The notes under the pieces were generated by a model. It saw only the letters and a program-made list of their open reading frames with translations, was not told the origin of the DNA and ran no database searches. This document shows positions 43,001 through 54,023 of a stretch of 64,000 nucleotides of DNA, one piece after another. A program made the position numbers and the translations under genes. The stretch is from Monocercomonoides exilis. Lineage: Eukaryota > Preaxostyla > Oxymonadida > Polymastigidae. Every line of letters begins with the position of its first letter. Within the stretch, counting starts at the first letter, position 1. The stretch is from assembly GCA_001643675.2 (NCBI GenBank), contig LSRY02000011.1, forward strand, positions 1,718,501 to 1,782,500. The letters are read 5' to 3'.

Positions 43001-46000
43001 GTGTCTGTCAGCCAGTCAGTCAGCATCGAAGGCAGAGAAGGCGCAAAGGGAGCGAAAGGAGGAGAGAAGGAGAAAGGGAAAGGAGGGGCGCAGACTGCAG
43101 TTGCTGTGATAGACGACAAATTGGACGGACCCTCTCCCTTCACAAAGGCACAGACATACGCAATTGTCGTCATTTCGCTGTCTGCCCCGCTTGTTGCACC
43201 GAATCCAGTCATCAGACAGACTATTATGAGCATCCGAGAACTCGACCCTCCAATCACTGCCTCTGTCTATGCAGTCGGAGGAGGACTACCTCCTTCTTCC
43301 TCTTCCTCTTCTGCTTCTTCTGCTTTATCTGGAGATGGTCTTGCTCTGATGCCTCGATCATCTTCAGATGCAGCAGACGAAGCCAACTTCAATGTGCTCA
43401 GCAATTCTCTTTTGACTGCCCTCAAAAAGCGACTGGAAGAACCAACATCGCCTTTTGCAGCGACATTTTCGATTATTCCTTCCTCAGCATCATCTTCTTC
43501 TTCTGATGAACATCGTCCTCGTTCTCCTCCTCCCTCGTTTTCTGCATCGATAAAGACGATCCTGTCAGCCATCATCGATGCTGCTGATGAAGTTGCTCGA
43601 AAGGGAAGAGAAGAGAATGCCAAAGAGAAGAGATACGACGATATCAGAAAACCGCTCAGTGCAGGTGTTAGTGGGCGGCCTCTGTCTGGCAGCAAAAGAG
43701 GATCCACAAGCAATGCTAACACGAATGCCAGTGGAGGAGGAACAGGAGTTGGAGGAGAAGGGCAGGCGAGTGATGTGTCCTTCGTGCTGAGTGCAGGCGA
43801 CATGGCGAAGATAAAAGCGCAGCTGAGTCAGAGTGGGCTGTCTGCTGTGATGAAGGAGTCGCTCGGGCAGGCGATTCTGAAGGAGATCAAAGAGGAGCTG
43901 GAGAAGGAGAAGCAGGAGAAGAGCAAGGACAACCGGAAGGGCGAGCACAAAGGCAGCGACGGACAGAACTCGCCGTGGACGACGCCTCGCTCCCCATCTT
44001 CGTCGCAGGCAGGCTTTGCATCGCAGAAGCAGACATCCAAATCACAATACTCGCCAACCTCCTTCCGCTCGAATTCGCTTTCGTCGCCGCTTTCACTCAC
44101 GCTGCAGACAGCGTCTGGTTTGTATGACGCGTCCCTCTCATCTGCACACACCCTGCTTTCTGCCCTCTTTTCGCACCCTCCCCTTCCAGAAGCATTGCAC
44201 TCACAGCAGGAGACGCTGAGTGATGGGCATTTAGACGCATCTGTGAGAGAAGCAGAGGCCAACCAGGACATGCGGTCGTGCCGTGCAGCGTGGGGAGAGA
44301 AGAAGCGGAGGATGGAGAAGAAGATCAGAGAGGTGGTGTCGAAGATGAAGGAGGAAGAGGCGTTTGAGAAGGATCCGCTGTGGGGGTGGCTGAGGGAAGA
44401 CATAAAAAGAAGGAAGGAGAACGAGGAGATTGCTGCGAATGAGAGAGAGAGAGTGAAGGAGGAAGAGGCAAGAAGAGAGCAGCGTGGGCAGATTGGAGGA
44501 GCACAGAACATGAAGAGGCAGAAGAGGGACTCTCCAACACCAGCTCACTCCCGTTCCAGCTCCATTGCCAATTCAGGGAGTGCTGTTCAGCTCACAGCCA
44601 ACCCGTCTTCTGCTGGCTTGCCCACCACAAAGCCTCCATCACGCCCAGTTTCAGCGAAGCGCAGGCAGATGCATCAAATCAGAGAGCAGGAGAATGAGAG
44701 GCAGCAAAGCAGCTCACCTTCGTCTAAACCGCATTCACGGGAGATAACAGAGATGCTGAGTTCGATCGATCCGCAGGTGTTTCATACGTTTGGGGTGATC
44801 TCAGCGATGATGGGAGAGTATTACGATGCGCAGATTGCCTTCTCTGATGCCATTCTGGTCATTTTGTGGAAGGAGGCCATGGAGAAAGGGACAAAACCAG
44901 GCGAAGGAGAGTCTCCAATCCTCTCCTTCCTTCCCTCTTCGTTCAAAGAGGCATCGGCGCTGCCTCCGCTTTTCTTCACGTCGCTTTTGGCGCTCGGCGC
45001 CACCACCGAGTCGATTGTTCCTGGCTCATTGGATGGCAGGCTGCTCCTTCTGCTGGCCATCCATCTGCTGACACCTTCGAAGAATGACTCAGCTTCTCTT
45101 CTGTCTACCCAGCCAGCCAATCAGCATCCTCTCCCGTGGATTCTGCTGGGAGTCAATCTGCTCAATGCCCAGCTTCCTTCGCTGTCGAAACAGGCCTTCT
45201 CAAAAGCACATTCAATTGCAGCTGCAGTTTATCCAAAGTTTTCACAGCGGAATGCTAAACAATCAGCAATTACAACATGTGCTTCTCCTTCTTCCGCACA
45301 GGAGGTTGTATTTCCTTCTTCTCTTTCTCTCAAAATCCTCGCAGATGTATTCAATTCATCGTCTCCATCAGTTACACTTCCGCCCTCTCCCTTCCCGCTC
45401 ATTGCTCCGCCATGCTCCTCCTCCTTCTTCTCGTGTGTCCCTCTCTTTGCCTACTCCCCCTCCACTCTCCTCTTCACCCCTTCTTCTCTCCTCTTCGACT
45501 CTGCCTACTTCCTCCTCTGCCACTGCGGCACACTCAACCTCGCCTGCAGCCTCTTCTTCCAGGACATCGCCCAATACACCCTTCCTCAAATCCCGTCTTC
45601 CTACCCTCCTCTTCCCACCCTTGCTCCACAATATCCTGTTGTCTCTGCATCTTCCCCTTCTTCTTCCCTCCCACTCATCCTCCAAACATCCCCTGCCCGG
45701 TCTCTCCTTTGCATCGCTCGAATGAACCTTATCCGTTCTGATGTGACACCCTCCATCTTCTTCTCTTCTACTGCTGAGAAAGTCGATCGTCTGCTTTCTT
45801 CTTCGCCAAGCTTCCTCTCTTTTCTTCTGTTTACAATTCCGTCTTCTGCTGACATTTGGCGCTGGATGGGACATTACTTCTATTATCAGGTGTGCAAATA
45901 GCAGCATTTTTATTCCTTTCAAAAAAGCAGATTAAAATTGAATTTCCAATCATTTTTCATTTACATTTCATTCACAATTTCTTTATTTGAATTTTAATTA

Positions 46001-47337
46001 TTCACATTCTCATTTCCATTCTATTTTCATTCGTTCATTCATTTTCTATTGTCAAACCACACAAAATTTGTATTATTTCTCTCAGGATCGCTATGAAGAG
46101 TGTCTCCAGTGCTATCTGTCTGCCATGTCTTTGCCTGCCACTCCCACCAACATGCAGCGCTATTCGTCGTCTGATCCCATGTCTCTGACTTATGCTTCAG
46201 CCGACGCCTCCCTCTTCCTCCGCTTGGGCTACGTGTTCATGACACGCTTCTCCTTTTCTCTGTCTTTCCAGTCATTTCTGCGCTCTGCCCTCGTTGCCAA
46301 CACCGCTGCAGCATTTCTTGGGGCAGGCGTAGCAGCACTGCGTATTCTGATCAAGGCGATGTCTCAATCGCCCATCCTATCTGGCTCATCATCATCATCC
46401 TCTTCTTCTTCTTCTTCTCAAAACGGCCAATCATCCAATGGCTCTTCACTGGCAAAGACAGACCCAGTTGCAGATGCTGCGAAGGCTGCAGAGTCGATGC
46501 AATCTCTTCTGACAATCACTGAACTCTGTCTGTCTTCGTCCAACCTGCTCAATCCATACAACGCTGATGACTGGGGCTATCTCACTGTGCTCTGCCTCCT
46601 CTCAGCGCAGATAGAGACAGCTGCAGACACAACGACATCAGGTGGGATGAAAGAGATGCAGAAGGCGAAAGCAGCACAGAAGGAGGACAACACGCGCGAG
46701 GACGAGGCGCGTTTCTGCTTCGACATGGCGCTGAAATGCAATCTGAGCAACACACCTCTTCTTGGCGAGATCTCATCGAACTTCCTCACCCACTCTCAGC
46801 TGCGCCTGGCAGAGAAGGCGTGTCTGCGGGGCATCCGCATCGGAGAAGAAGCGAAGATTGTGTGGATGGAGCAGCAGATGCAGCAGCGGATGAGCGAAGG
46901 CGCAGGTGGCGGAGGAGGAGTCGAAGGAGAAGACCTGTCAAATGAACAGCAGCTCGATTTTGCAGCGCTGGCAGCAGCTGCCCCGGGGTCTGTGCCTGTT
47001 TCTGTGCTCACACTGCCCCGGCTGCACAGACTGTATGGGGACATTCTTGCAGCGAAGTCAGACTGGGAGACAGCCATTGGAGAATACAGGGCAGTTGTTG
47101 AGGCACTCACGTCTGCTGTTGGAAATGATGATGTCTCAGAAAGAAATCACTCACTGCAGCAAATGGGTTTGTGTTGATGTTTATTTATTTTAAAAAATAT
47201 TTTTTTATTTCTTTTTTAAAATGTGTTTCTTTTCTTTTTATTTATGAACAGCTCATTGTCTTTTGCAGATTGGACGAACTGTTGAAGCAAAGCAGATTAT
47301 GGCGATTTTTGAGCCTGTTAACGAAGCAGAAGCATAA
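40056..47337 (+). CDS. CFAP70: CFAP70 (TTC18) axonemal TPR protein
   Basis: Eight exons (40056-40074, 40190-40245, 40310-40399, 40466-40544, 40605-40761, 40837-45889, 46086-47166, 47252-47337) encode about 2206 residues, starting MEALSIRKVYQKASIGFNL. The N-terminus (NLLDLEGETP, LCLYEF, LVGTAEFFLRDF) follows the CFAP70 N-terminal beta-rich domain (KGDTP..., LGQAVVDLLPLL). The C-terminus has TPR units: HTFGVISAMMGEYYDAQIAF (about 1448) and, from about 1815, WRWMGHYFYYQDRYEECLQC, LFLRLGYVFM, YNADDWGYLTVLCL and AHCLLQIGRTVEAKQIM, in the order of the CFAP70 C-terminus. The last exon uses the AG at 47250-47251. The next AG gives an early stop. CFAP70 acts in the ciliary axoneme on dynein-arm function. 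The protein is about twice the animal length because of Ser/Pro and charged coiled-coil inserts. Confidence 0.78.
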
Positions 47338-47421
47338 TTTATTTTTGTTATTTCATTTCTCTATTTTATTTTACATACGCATCTCACATACACAATTGTT
47401 AATGTCTATATAAAAATACAG

Positions 47422-47427
47422 AATAAA
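47422..47427 (+). terminator. Possible polyadenylation signal AATAAA for CFAP70
   Basis: An AATAAA lies 85 bp after the CFAP70 stop in the 210-bp spacer to the convergent NOL10 gene. Plausible by position only. AATAAA is common by chance in this AT-rich DNA. Confidence 0.3.
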
Positions 47428-47547
47428 ACGAACTTTTGTGTTTTAAGTGGAGAAAGTGAAGTGAAACAGAGCAAATGTGTTTTTAAAAAAAGATGTGTTT
47501 ATGTGAAGTGAATGCAAATGTTTATAATACTCCTTCTCATTCTGTTC

Positions 47548-50500
47548 TCATCTCCTTTTGTGTCTGATTGGCCCAAGTTCCGGTTTCCGTGGAAGATGAA
47601 GCGGCGCAATGCCTCTTCTCTCTCTCATTGAATTAATCTTCTCCTCTCTTTTGTTTCTCTCGTCTCTCTTGCTTTTCTTCTTCCCACCCAGAAAGTCTTT
47701 TCCTTTCCTTCCTGATTCGCCTTCATCCTCACTTTCATCGTCTGAATCAACAGTAAACTCAGTTTCTTTGATGTTTGCAAAGTAGTCATCCTCTTTTTCG
47801 CTCTTCTTCTTCTCCTTTTTCTCTTTCGGAGCGGTTGCTGTGCCTTTCAGCCAAGGAAGATCTGTTCGTGTCTTCTTCAGTCGCTCTTCTTTCGTTGACC
47901 TTCCGTTGTCTGCTCCCCTCACACGCTTCCTCCACAATTGCTCTTTCCCTCCCTTTTGCAGCATATCATCATCATCATCCTCTTCTTCTTCCTCATCCTC
48001 TTCTTTCGCAGAGTGCTTCTTCTGCTTCAAGCTCTTTGCCTTCAGTCTTTCTTCGAGTGTCATTTTCTTCTCTCTTCGAAGGGCAGACGACAGCTGCGAG
48101 CGATCAGGCACAGCAGAAGCGAGTGTGTCCTGCAGAAAGAGCTGATGCCCACTCATCATCACAACATCATCGTCATCATCACGTTTCTTGCCTGCTTTTT
48201 TTTGCTTTTTCTTTTCTTCCTTTTTCTTGCTTCCAGATGATGATGGCTGTTCATTATCCATCTTGTCATTCTCTTCTTCATCTTCTTCATCGTTTGTTAT
48301 TTCCTCTATTGCCTCGATTTCCCATCCAGCATCACTATCCTCTTCTTCATCGGCTTCCTCTGCCTCTTCTTCTAATTCATCTGAATCAATATCTCGCATA
48401 TCATCGCTATCCATTTCATCTTCGTCTTCACCCAATGGGCTCACATCAAGTTCATCCTCGTCTTCTTGATCGATTTCTTCCTCTTCATCCAGCTCCTCCT
48501 CTTCTTCATCTTCATCCTCATCCTCATCGTCTTTTCCCTCTTCCTCCTCATCTTCTTCAAGCTTCATTCTTTTTGAGCTCAATGCAGAGTCCTTCAACTT
48601 CTTTATTTTCGTTCCAAGCTTCGCATATTCTTCATTGGATTCGTTGATCTGAAAACGAGGATCCGAAAAAATGGCGCTGAAACGATCGTCTGAAAGAAGA
48701 GAAACTGCGCTTTTTTTGTCTTTCTTTGACGACAAATCATATTCATCGCTGTTTGCATCGTCGTCGTCTTCCTCTTCTTCGCTTTCATCATCATCGCCTC
48801 GCCCTTTCTTCAACTCTTTCTCTTTCTTCAACTTTCTCTTCTTCTCCTTCTCTCTTTCCTTTTGCAACAGCCTCTCCATTTCTTTCTCCTTCTCCATTTT
48901 CAACTGTTCCTCAAAATTCTCGTTCACTTTGCGTATTTTGTGTACTTTGGATATTCTCGAATCGACCTCGCCTGCCCTCCTCTTTGCGCGCTCTTCTTCC
49001 ATCTCGTTCCATTCTGGTGTCTCCATCTTCTGTGCAGCCAGCGCTGCTTTCTCTTTCTCTTCTGCCCGCGCAATCTGCGAATATAACGACGGAGACACAA
49101 AAAAGCCGTTGAGATATGGCCGGAGCAACGGAGAAGACAGCAGCGCAGAAAAACCGAGTCTTATTAGCTCGTCGCGTGTGATGAATCGGAAATCAGAAAA
49201 TGACGATGCTGAAGAAGCTGAAAGTGATGCAGTATTTGCATTAGCACCAGAAGGAGCAACACCAGAAGTGAGAGAAGTCAAACCGACTGTTTCAGCCTCA
49301 AGATCTCTCAGCTGCACCGTTTCGTCGTCTTCGCTGCGCTTTGCTGTTGCAAACACACTCTTCTCGCCAGACCCAAAAAGAGCAGCTGCCTGCGTCGCCC
49401 CCACCACATCCACATGATAGCACCAGGACGGAGCCATCCCCAGCACAGGGGCATAATGAACACCCACATTCTGAAAGCGCCCTGCAACAAACACAATCCC
49501 GTCTCCATCGCGCACACAGCACGAGGTTGCATCGTCTGGTGGCTCTATTGTTCCGATAGACGTTGCTCCCTGCTGAGGAGACCACAAACGCACGGCTGAT
49601 GAATCAACAGAAATAACTACAGTTTCACGAGACAGCGCAGAAGATGAAGAAAAGTCGCCTTTGGAAGATGAGAATGGTGAAGTGGAGCCATAAAATGAAG
49701 AAGGTCGAGATGCTGAGGATGGGAAAGAACCATTGTGGAACTTAATGTCCGTAACTGGATTTCCAGTAAAATGATCCTTTTCTAAATAAGGTGATGCAGC
49801 TCTCAGATCATACAACAAAATCTTTCCATCTCCTGTTCCTGCAGCAAGAGTAAATCCATCGTGACTAAAACGTAACGAATGCACTCCTTTTCTGCCTTCT
49901 CCAACAGAAATCACAGAAGCAGGTCGTCTTGTGCGAACATCAAAAGCAACAATAGCTCCTGTATCACCTCCAACAACAACAAGCGGATGAACTGGTGAGC
50001 TCTTAACACAATTTGCAGAAGTTAAAAATGGCTCCACGGTAAGTGGTTCCAAAAATCTTCCTTGTGACAAATTTAATCTATACACATCTGTTGAATTTGA
50101 CGCAACCATAAGATCGCATGTGTATGACAAATAAAGCATGTCTCGTGGAGTTCGAGGAACACGCAATTTGAAGAAATAACCTCCTTGATTATGCATCTCT
50201 ATTGTTCTATCAATTTCAGCAATGGCTATTTTCGAAAAATCTTCTGAAAGAATCTGAAAATAAAATTCAATGTGAATTGAAAAAATATGAAAAGATGAAA
50301 ATATATCGAGCTAAAATTGTAACCTGAAATTGGACTATATCAGAGTTTATTCTTCTTTCAAATTTCAATGACATTTGAGCAAGGTCATAACAACGAATAA
50401 CAGGTGGATAACCGCCTTTATTCATTCAAAATTTGAGCAAAATGAACAAAAGTTAAATTTATATAGGTATAACAATATCATTGCACATATAAGTATAAAC

Positions 50501-50687
50501 AAGTTCAAACCTGAAGCTACAATAAATCGTCCATCTCGAGAGTATTTCACGTGATTTGTGGAAACAGCAAATTTCAGGTCCTGAATAAGCTCTACTCCGC
50601 TATCTACAAAAGTATTGAACTCAGGATAATTAATAAAAAGATATCCATACTAGTTCCAGCTGTTAAGTTGAACACCTTTGACGCCAT
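47548..50687 (-). CDS. NOL10: NOL10/Enp2 ribosome-biogenesis WD40 protein
   Basis: Four exons (50687-50651, 50603-50511, 50415-50324, 50253-47548) give about 975 residues beginning MASKVFNLTAGTNSG. The N-terminal half follows NOL10 closely: VELIQDLKF, SRDGRFIVASGGYPPVIRCY, LSLKFERR-like LKFERRIN, VQFQILSEDFSK, GYFFKLRVPRTPRDM and VYRLNLSQGRFLEPL. WD40 blades run to about 350. A NUC153 motif (DDRFSAIFSDPRFQI, about 595-625) is present. In yeast Enp2 and human NOL10 this protein belongs to the nucleolar 90S pre-ribosome (SSU processome) and 18S rRNA maturation. The C-terminal third is extremely acidic (long Glu/Asp runs) with Lys-rich patches and ends in a basic tail, longer than the roughly 700-residue animal protein. 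Confidence 0.9.
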
Positions 50688-50820
50688 AACGACTTTTATT
50701 CTGGAATGATCTTTTGTTCGTTATTAAGGTTGAGCGCACCAACATAAAATAAAAAAGATCAAAAATTAAAACAAAACTAGAAAAATTCATATTTTACACT
50801 ACAGTTGTAAATTGAGCTCG
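50688..50820. promoter_or_regulatory. Putative bidirectional promoter NOL10 / ADIP-like
   Basis: 133 bp separate the divergent start codons of NOL10 (minus) and the coiled-coil gene (plus). Both promoters must fit here or extend into the neighbour. No named motif was recognised. Confidence 0.45.
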
Positions 50821-52705
50821 ATGGATGACGGGCATTTAATAAAACGTTTAGAAGATATTAATCAATCGTTAGAATCACTTGGATATCCTCCGATTGCAAT
50901 CCATGACGATTTGTCTTTATCAACGCAGCAAGCTTTGGATACTCTTGAACAGTTAACTACTGTTGTTAGAGATAAAAGAAGATCAGCAAACATTGCGTTG
51001 CCACGCCTTTCTGCTGATTTGGCGAACCGTGAAATACAATTTGTTTGTAAAATATATATTGTGTATACTTATCATTTCACTTTCAGGCTGCTCTTGACAA
51101 GGATGAAAAGGCATCATTAGAAGAAGCACGATATTTTGAAACTTTGAAACTGTATGCATTATCATTTATATTTCATTTATAACTTTAACAAAGTGAAAAA
51201 GAAAAGGAGCATAGCAATTATATGCAGCAATCACGAATCGAAATAGAAATGGGAATGAAACAACTACAAGAATTAATACAAAAAGAAACATACCAAAAAT
51301 CAATGATAAAGCAGTTCCAAGAGGATGCACAAAAGATTAGACAATTGGCGCAAGAAGCAAAAAATTCGAGAGCGAAACGTTTGATTATTTTTTTAAAAAA
51401 TTTCCTTATTGAAAAGCATAAAATTATATTAGCAAGCATTACAATGAATGGATTTTTGGCGCCAAGCGAAATGCAGATGAAAAAAGTAAAGGTGGAAGTC
51501 GAAGGAGCAGGCAATACCGATGCGTCTCTTCTTTATTCTATTACTCGTTCAATAACAGATACAATTGCACATCTTGAAGAAGAAAACAGAAGTCTGCTAT
51601 TTTTCCTTTTTTCTTCTGAAATCCTCTTTTATTTCTCCATCTTCGTATCAGTATTGTCGTTGATGAGCGAAGCTGCAAGTGCGGCATGTGAAGCCGAGCT
51701 GAGAAATGTTGGACTACTTGGAGGTGAAATGGTGAAGACAATCAAAGCATTTGAAGACGAAGACAAGCAAATGGCAGAGAAAGAAAGAAAGATGATGGAA
51801 TTGGAACGGTCTCAGCGTGTCGATATTAAAGCAGAAAGAATAAAAGCGAATCAAAAGAAAAAAGAGGAGTCAAAGAAGTTGCAACGCGATGAAATGTGGC
51901 AGTCTTTTATTAAAGAGAAGCAGCAAAAGGCAAAAGAATTGTTGAATGATGATCAACAAAAAGACCAAAGGTTTTCAATTTGGTTTATTCAAAAAAGAAA
52001 TATAAAATTCTTTTATTATGACAAAATGTTCAGTGTTGTTCGACAGGATCTTCTTGACACGTGCGATGCGATAACTGCTGAAGTAACAAGTGTGATGGCC
52101 AAAGTGGAAGAAGCAGAGAAAGACGAAGATAGGATTTTGCAGAAAATTTCTGAACAGCAGTTTGCAAAAATAAAACAATACAATGAAATTTCAGTGGAAA
52201 GCTCCAAAATGATCGATGATAATAAATTTATTGAAGATGAAATGGAAGATACAGACAATGAAGAAGCAGAAAATGAAAAGCACCAAAAGTTGATGGAACA
52301 GTTGCAGAATGTGCTTTTTGACCAACAGCTGTTATTACAAAGATCCATTCAATTCAAACAAAAATCGCAAGAGGACAAAACACCCTCTCTTTCCCCTTCT
52401 GTTATTGCTTTGAAGGAAGAGTTTGAAAATTACCATTTTATTTTTTTTAAAAAACATCATTGATATTTTCTTTTTCTATTCTTTTCTTTTTTCCCAGAAT
52501 TATGGAAGAAGCTTTAGAAAATTCAATTGCTGAAATGCAGAAAATGGTTTCTTCGGAAATGCAACAATTTATGGATCAACTCCAGCAGTTTCATGAAACA
52601 AAAATACTTTTTCAAGAACAGAGAGAATTTGAAAAAGAGCAAAGAGAAGCAGAATTTATTGAAAACAGCGATAAATTGAGAAATGAAGTTGGGGATGTAT
52701 CTTGA
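50821..52705 (+). CDS. Coiled-coil protein, ADIP/SSX2IP-like
   Basis: Seven exons (50821-51042, 51087-51151, 51194-51378, 51433-51591, 51652-51970, 52034-52420, 52498-52705) give 514 residues. The ATG at 50821 was preferred over a TTG just upstream. All six introns are short (42-77 bp), GT-AG and phase-consistent. The N-terminus (LIKRLEDINQSLESLGYP...LDTLEQLTTVVRDKRR) has the layout of the ADIP family (SSX2IP/Msd1: a conserved 'L-x-x-LG-[FY]-P' then a leucine-rich helix), which anchors microtubules at centrosomes and basal bodies. A similar N-terminal pattern occurs in CEP135/Bld10. The rest is almost continuous coiled coil with Glu/Lys/Gln heptads. Family assignment is tentative. Its neighbours CFAP70 and CEP44 make a basal-body role attractive but do not prove it. 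Confidence 0.5.
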
Positions 52706-52826
52706 AATATCAAATCATCGCATTTTAATTAACATTTTTCAACTCATTTCAAATGCATTCACTAACTATATAGTGGGTTGGTGGATCGAAACAGAAAATA
52801 AAATCTCAGAGTCTGTAAAGACTTGA

Positions 52827-53294
52827 ATGCCACTTGAAAGCAATGTTGTCAATATAGATGGAATACCTCGTCCTGTTGGAAAAATTTCTGTTTTTATAAG
52901 AACATTAATCATAACAATGTTTCTTGGCATTTTTTCATTTTTTCCCTTGTATCTTTTTTGTGAATCTTCTGCAGCATTAATGGGTTGTATATCTGGTTTA
53001 GGATGTTTGCCGTCATATATTTTTAATGAAAAATTATTATTTCTTACTCTTTTTGTTTGTGTTTCTTTTCAATTCTTTGTAGGTTGGTTTTTTGTTTGTG
53101 GAATATCTTTCGTAATCTACTTTTTTGTGAATGCAGCACAATTAAGTTTTTATTTGGCGGGGCTTATTCTAGTATTTTTTGGAGTTGTATATTTTGTGAA
53201 TGGAATGACAAAGTTTATGATGTCACGAAAATTTGCAGTGTCTTTTTTCACACTTGAAAATCTTCACAGCAAAAATATTAATCGCCAATATTGA
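52827..53294 (+). CDS. Four-helix integral membrane protein, unknown family
   Basis: 155 codons from ATG to TGA, no intron needed. The first 20 residues are polar (ESNVVNIDGIPRPVGK), followed by four hydrophobic helices: about 21-45 (VFIRTLIITMFLGIFSFFPL), 68-88, 89-110 and 112-130 (FYLAGLILVFFGVVYFV), then a basic, Asn-rich tail. I do not recognise the family. The gene starts 121 bp after the coiled-coil gene on the same strand. A short internal GT...AG segment exists, but removing it would shift the frame, so it is not treated as an intron. Confidence 0.55.
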   Translation: MPLESNVVNIDGIPRPVGKISVFIRTLIITMFLGIFSFFPLYLFCESSAALMGCISGLGCLPSYIFNEKLLFLTLFVCVSFQFFVGWFFVCGISFVIYFFVNAAQLSFYLAGLILVFFGVVYFVNGMTKFMMSRKFAVSFFTLENLHSKNINRQY

Positions 53295-54023
53295 ACAATG
53301 CGTTAATGAAACTCGTTGTCATGGAAGCGTTATTTTTGTTTGGTATTAGAATATCAGATTTCATTACGATTGAAAGCTAACAAAATGGCAGAATAATTTC
53401 TCTTCCGTGTCTGGAAAGTTGATGCATTTGTCCAAGAGTATTGAAGTCGCATGTACAAGCGTGAGCTCATGTTATATTTCTTAAAGTATATTGCTCCATC
53501 GAAATTGGATCTTCAGTCAGAAATAAGAGCTGTTTGTTAATTTTTTTAAAAAATGCTTTTTCTATTTTATGATTTGAATCGATTACACGCAGTGCACTAT
53601 TGAGCACTGAAAAAATTTCTTTTAGAAGCATTGGACACCAAACACAAATTAAAGTCTAACCGAAAGAATGAGAATGATATCAAAAGATTTATAAACTAAA
53701 ATTCCAAAGATGAATTGAATTTCTGGTATCACTTGTAATTGCGAGATTTATTTCTTAGAGGCAAATGGGTTGGAAAAAATGATGGTCCGACCTTTACAAA
53801 AGCGAACGTTTATTTTCCTTCACCGAGAATAAATAAAAGAACCAATTTTTCATAAATTAAAGCAGCATGAATGTGAATCTATGGATTGAACGCTTCGCGT
53901 TTATTTTCACCATCGGTACATACACGTTCTATTTCTATTTTGTCCTGGAAAAAATAAAACAGATTGCTATAACACAACAGAGTTATTTATTTTATTTCAA
54001 CTTAACAGAAAAATACAACCAAA
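53295..54023. other. Convergent intergenic spacer, nothing recognised
   Basis: 729 bp between the 3' ends of the four-helix protein (plus) and CEP44 (minus). It is less AT-biased than other spacers. A small hairpin (CAGTGC...GCACTG, near 53592-53611) is present. No tRNA, snRNA or snoRNA signature could be recognised by eye. A small RNA gene remains possible. Confidence 0.4.

Noticed and set aside
45987-46085. Open frame upstream of the CFAP70 seventh exon (MNFNYSHSHFHSIF...)
   Set aside because: It is intron sequence: a TTTCTCTCAG acceptor sits immediately before the TPR-coding DRYEECLQC, and the frame joins to the previous exon at a GT.
47775-49417. 290- and 248-codon plus-strand frames opposite NOL10
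   Set aside because: They are Ser/Leu/His-rich mirrors of the acidic Glu/Asp runs in NOL10, which is a clear homologue on the other strand.
52900-53100. An intron in the four-helix membrane protein (GTTTGTG...TAG)
   Set aside because: The segment is not a multiple of three and removing it breaks the open frame through the third and fourth helices.
31079-54023. tRNA or snRNA genes in the spacers
   Set aside because: No T-arm GGTTCGAATC-like box pairs, U6 ACAGAGA or other hallmark could be found by eye in any spacer.
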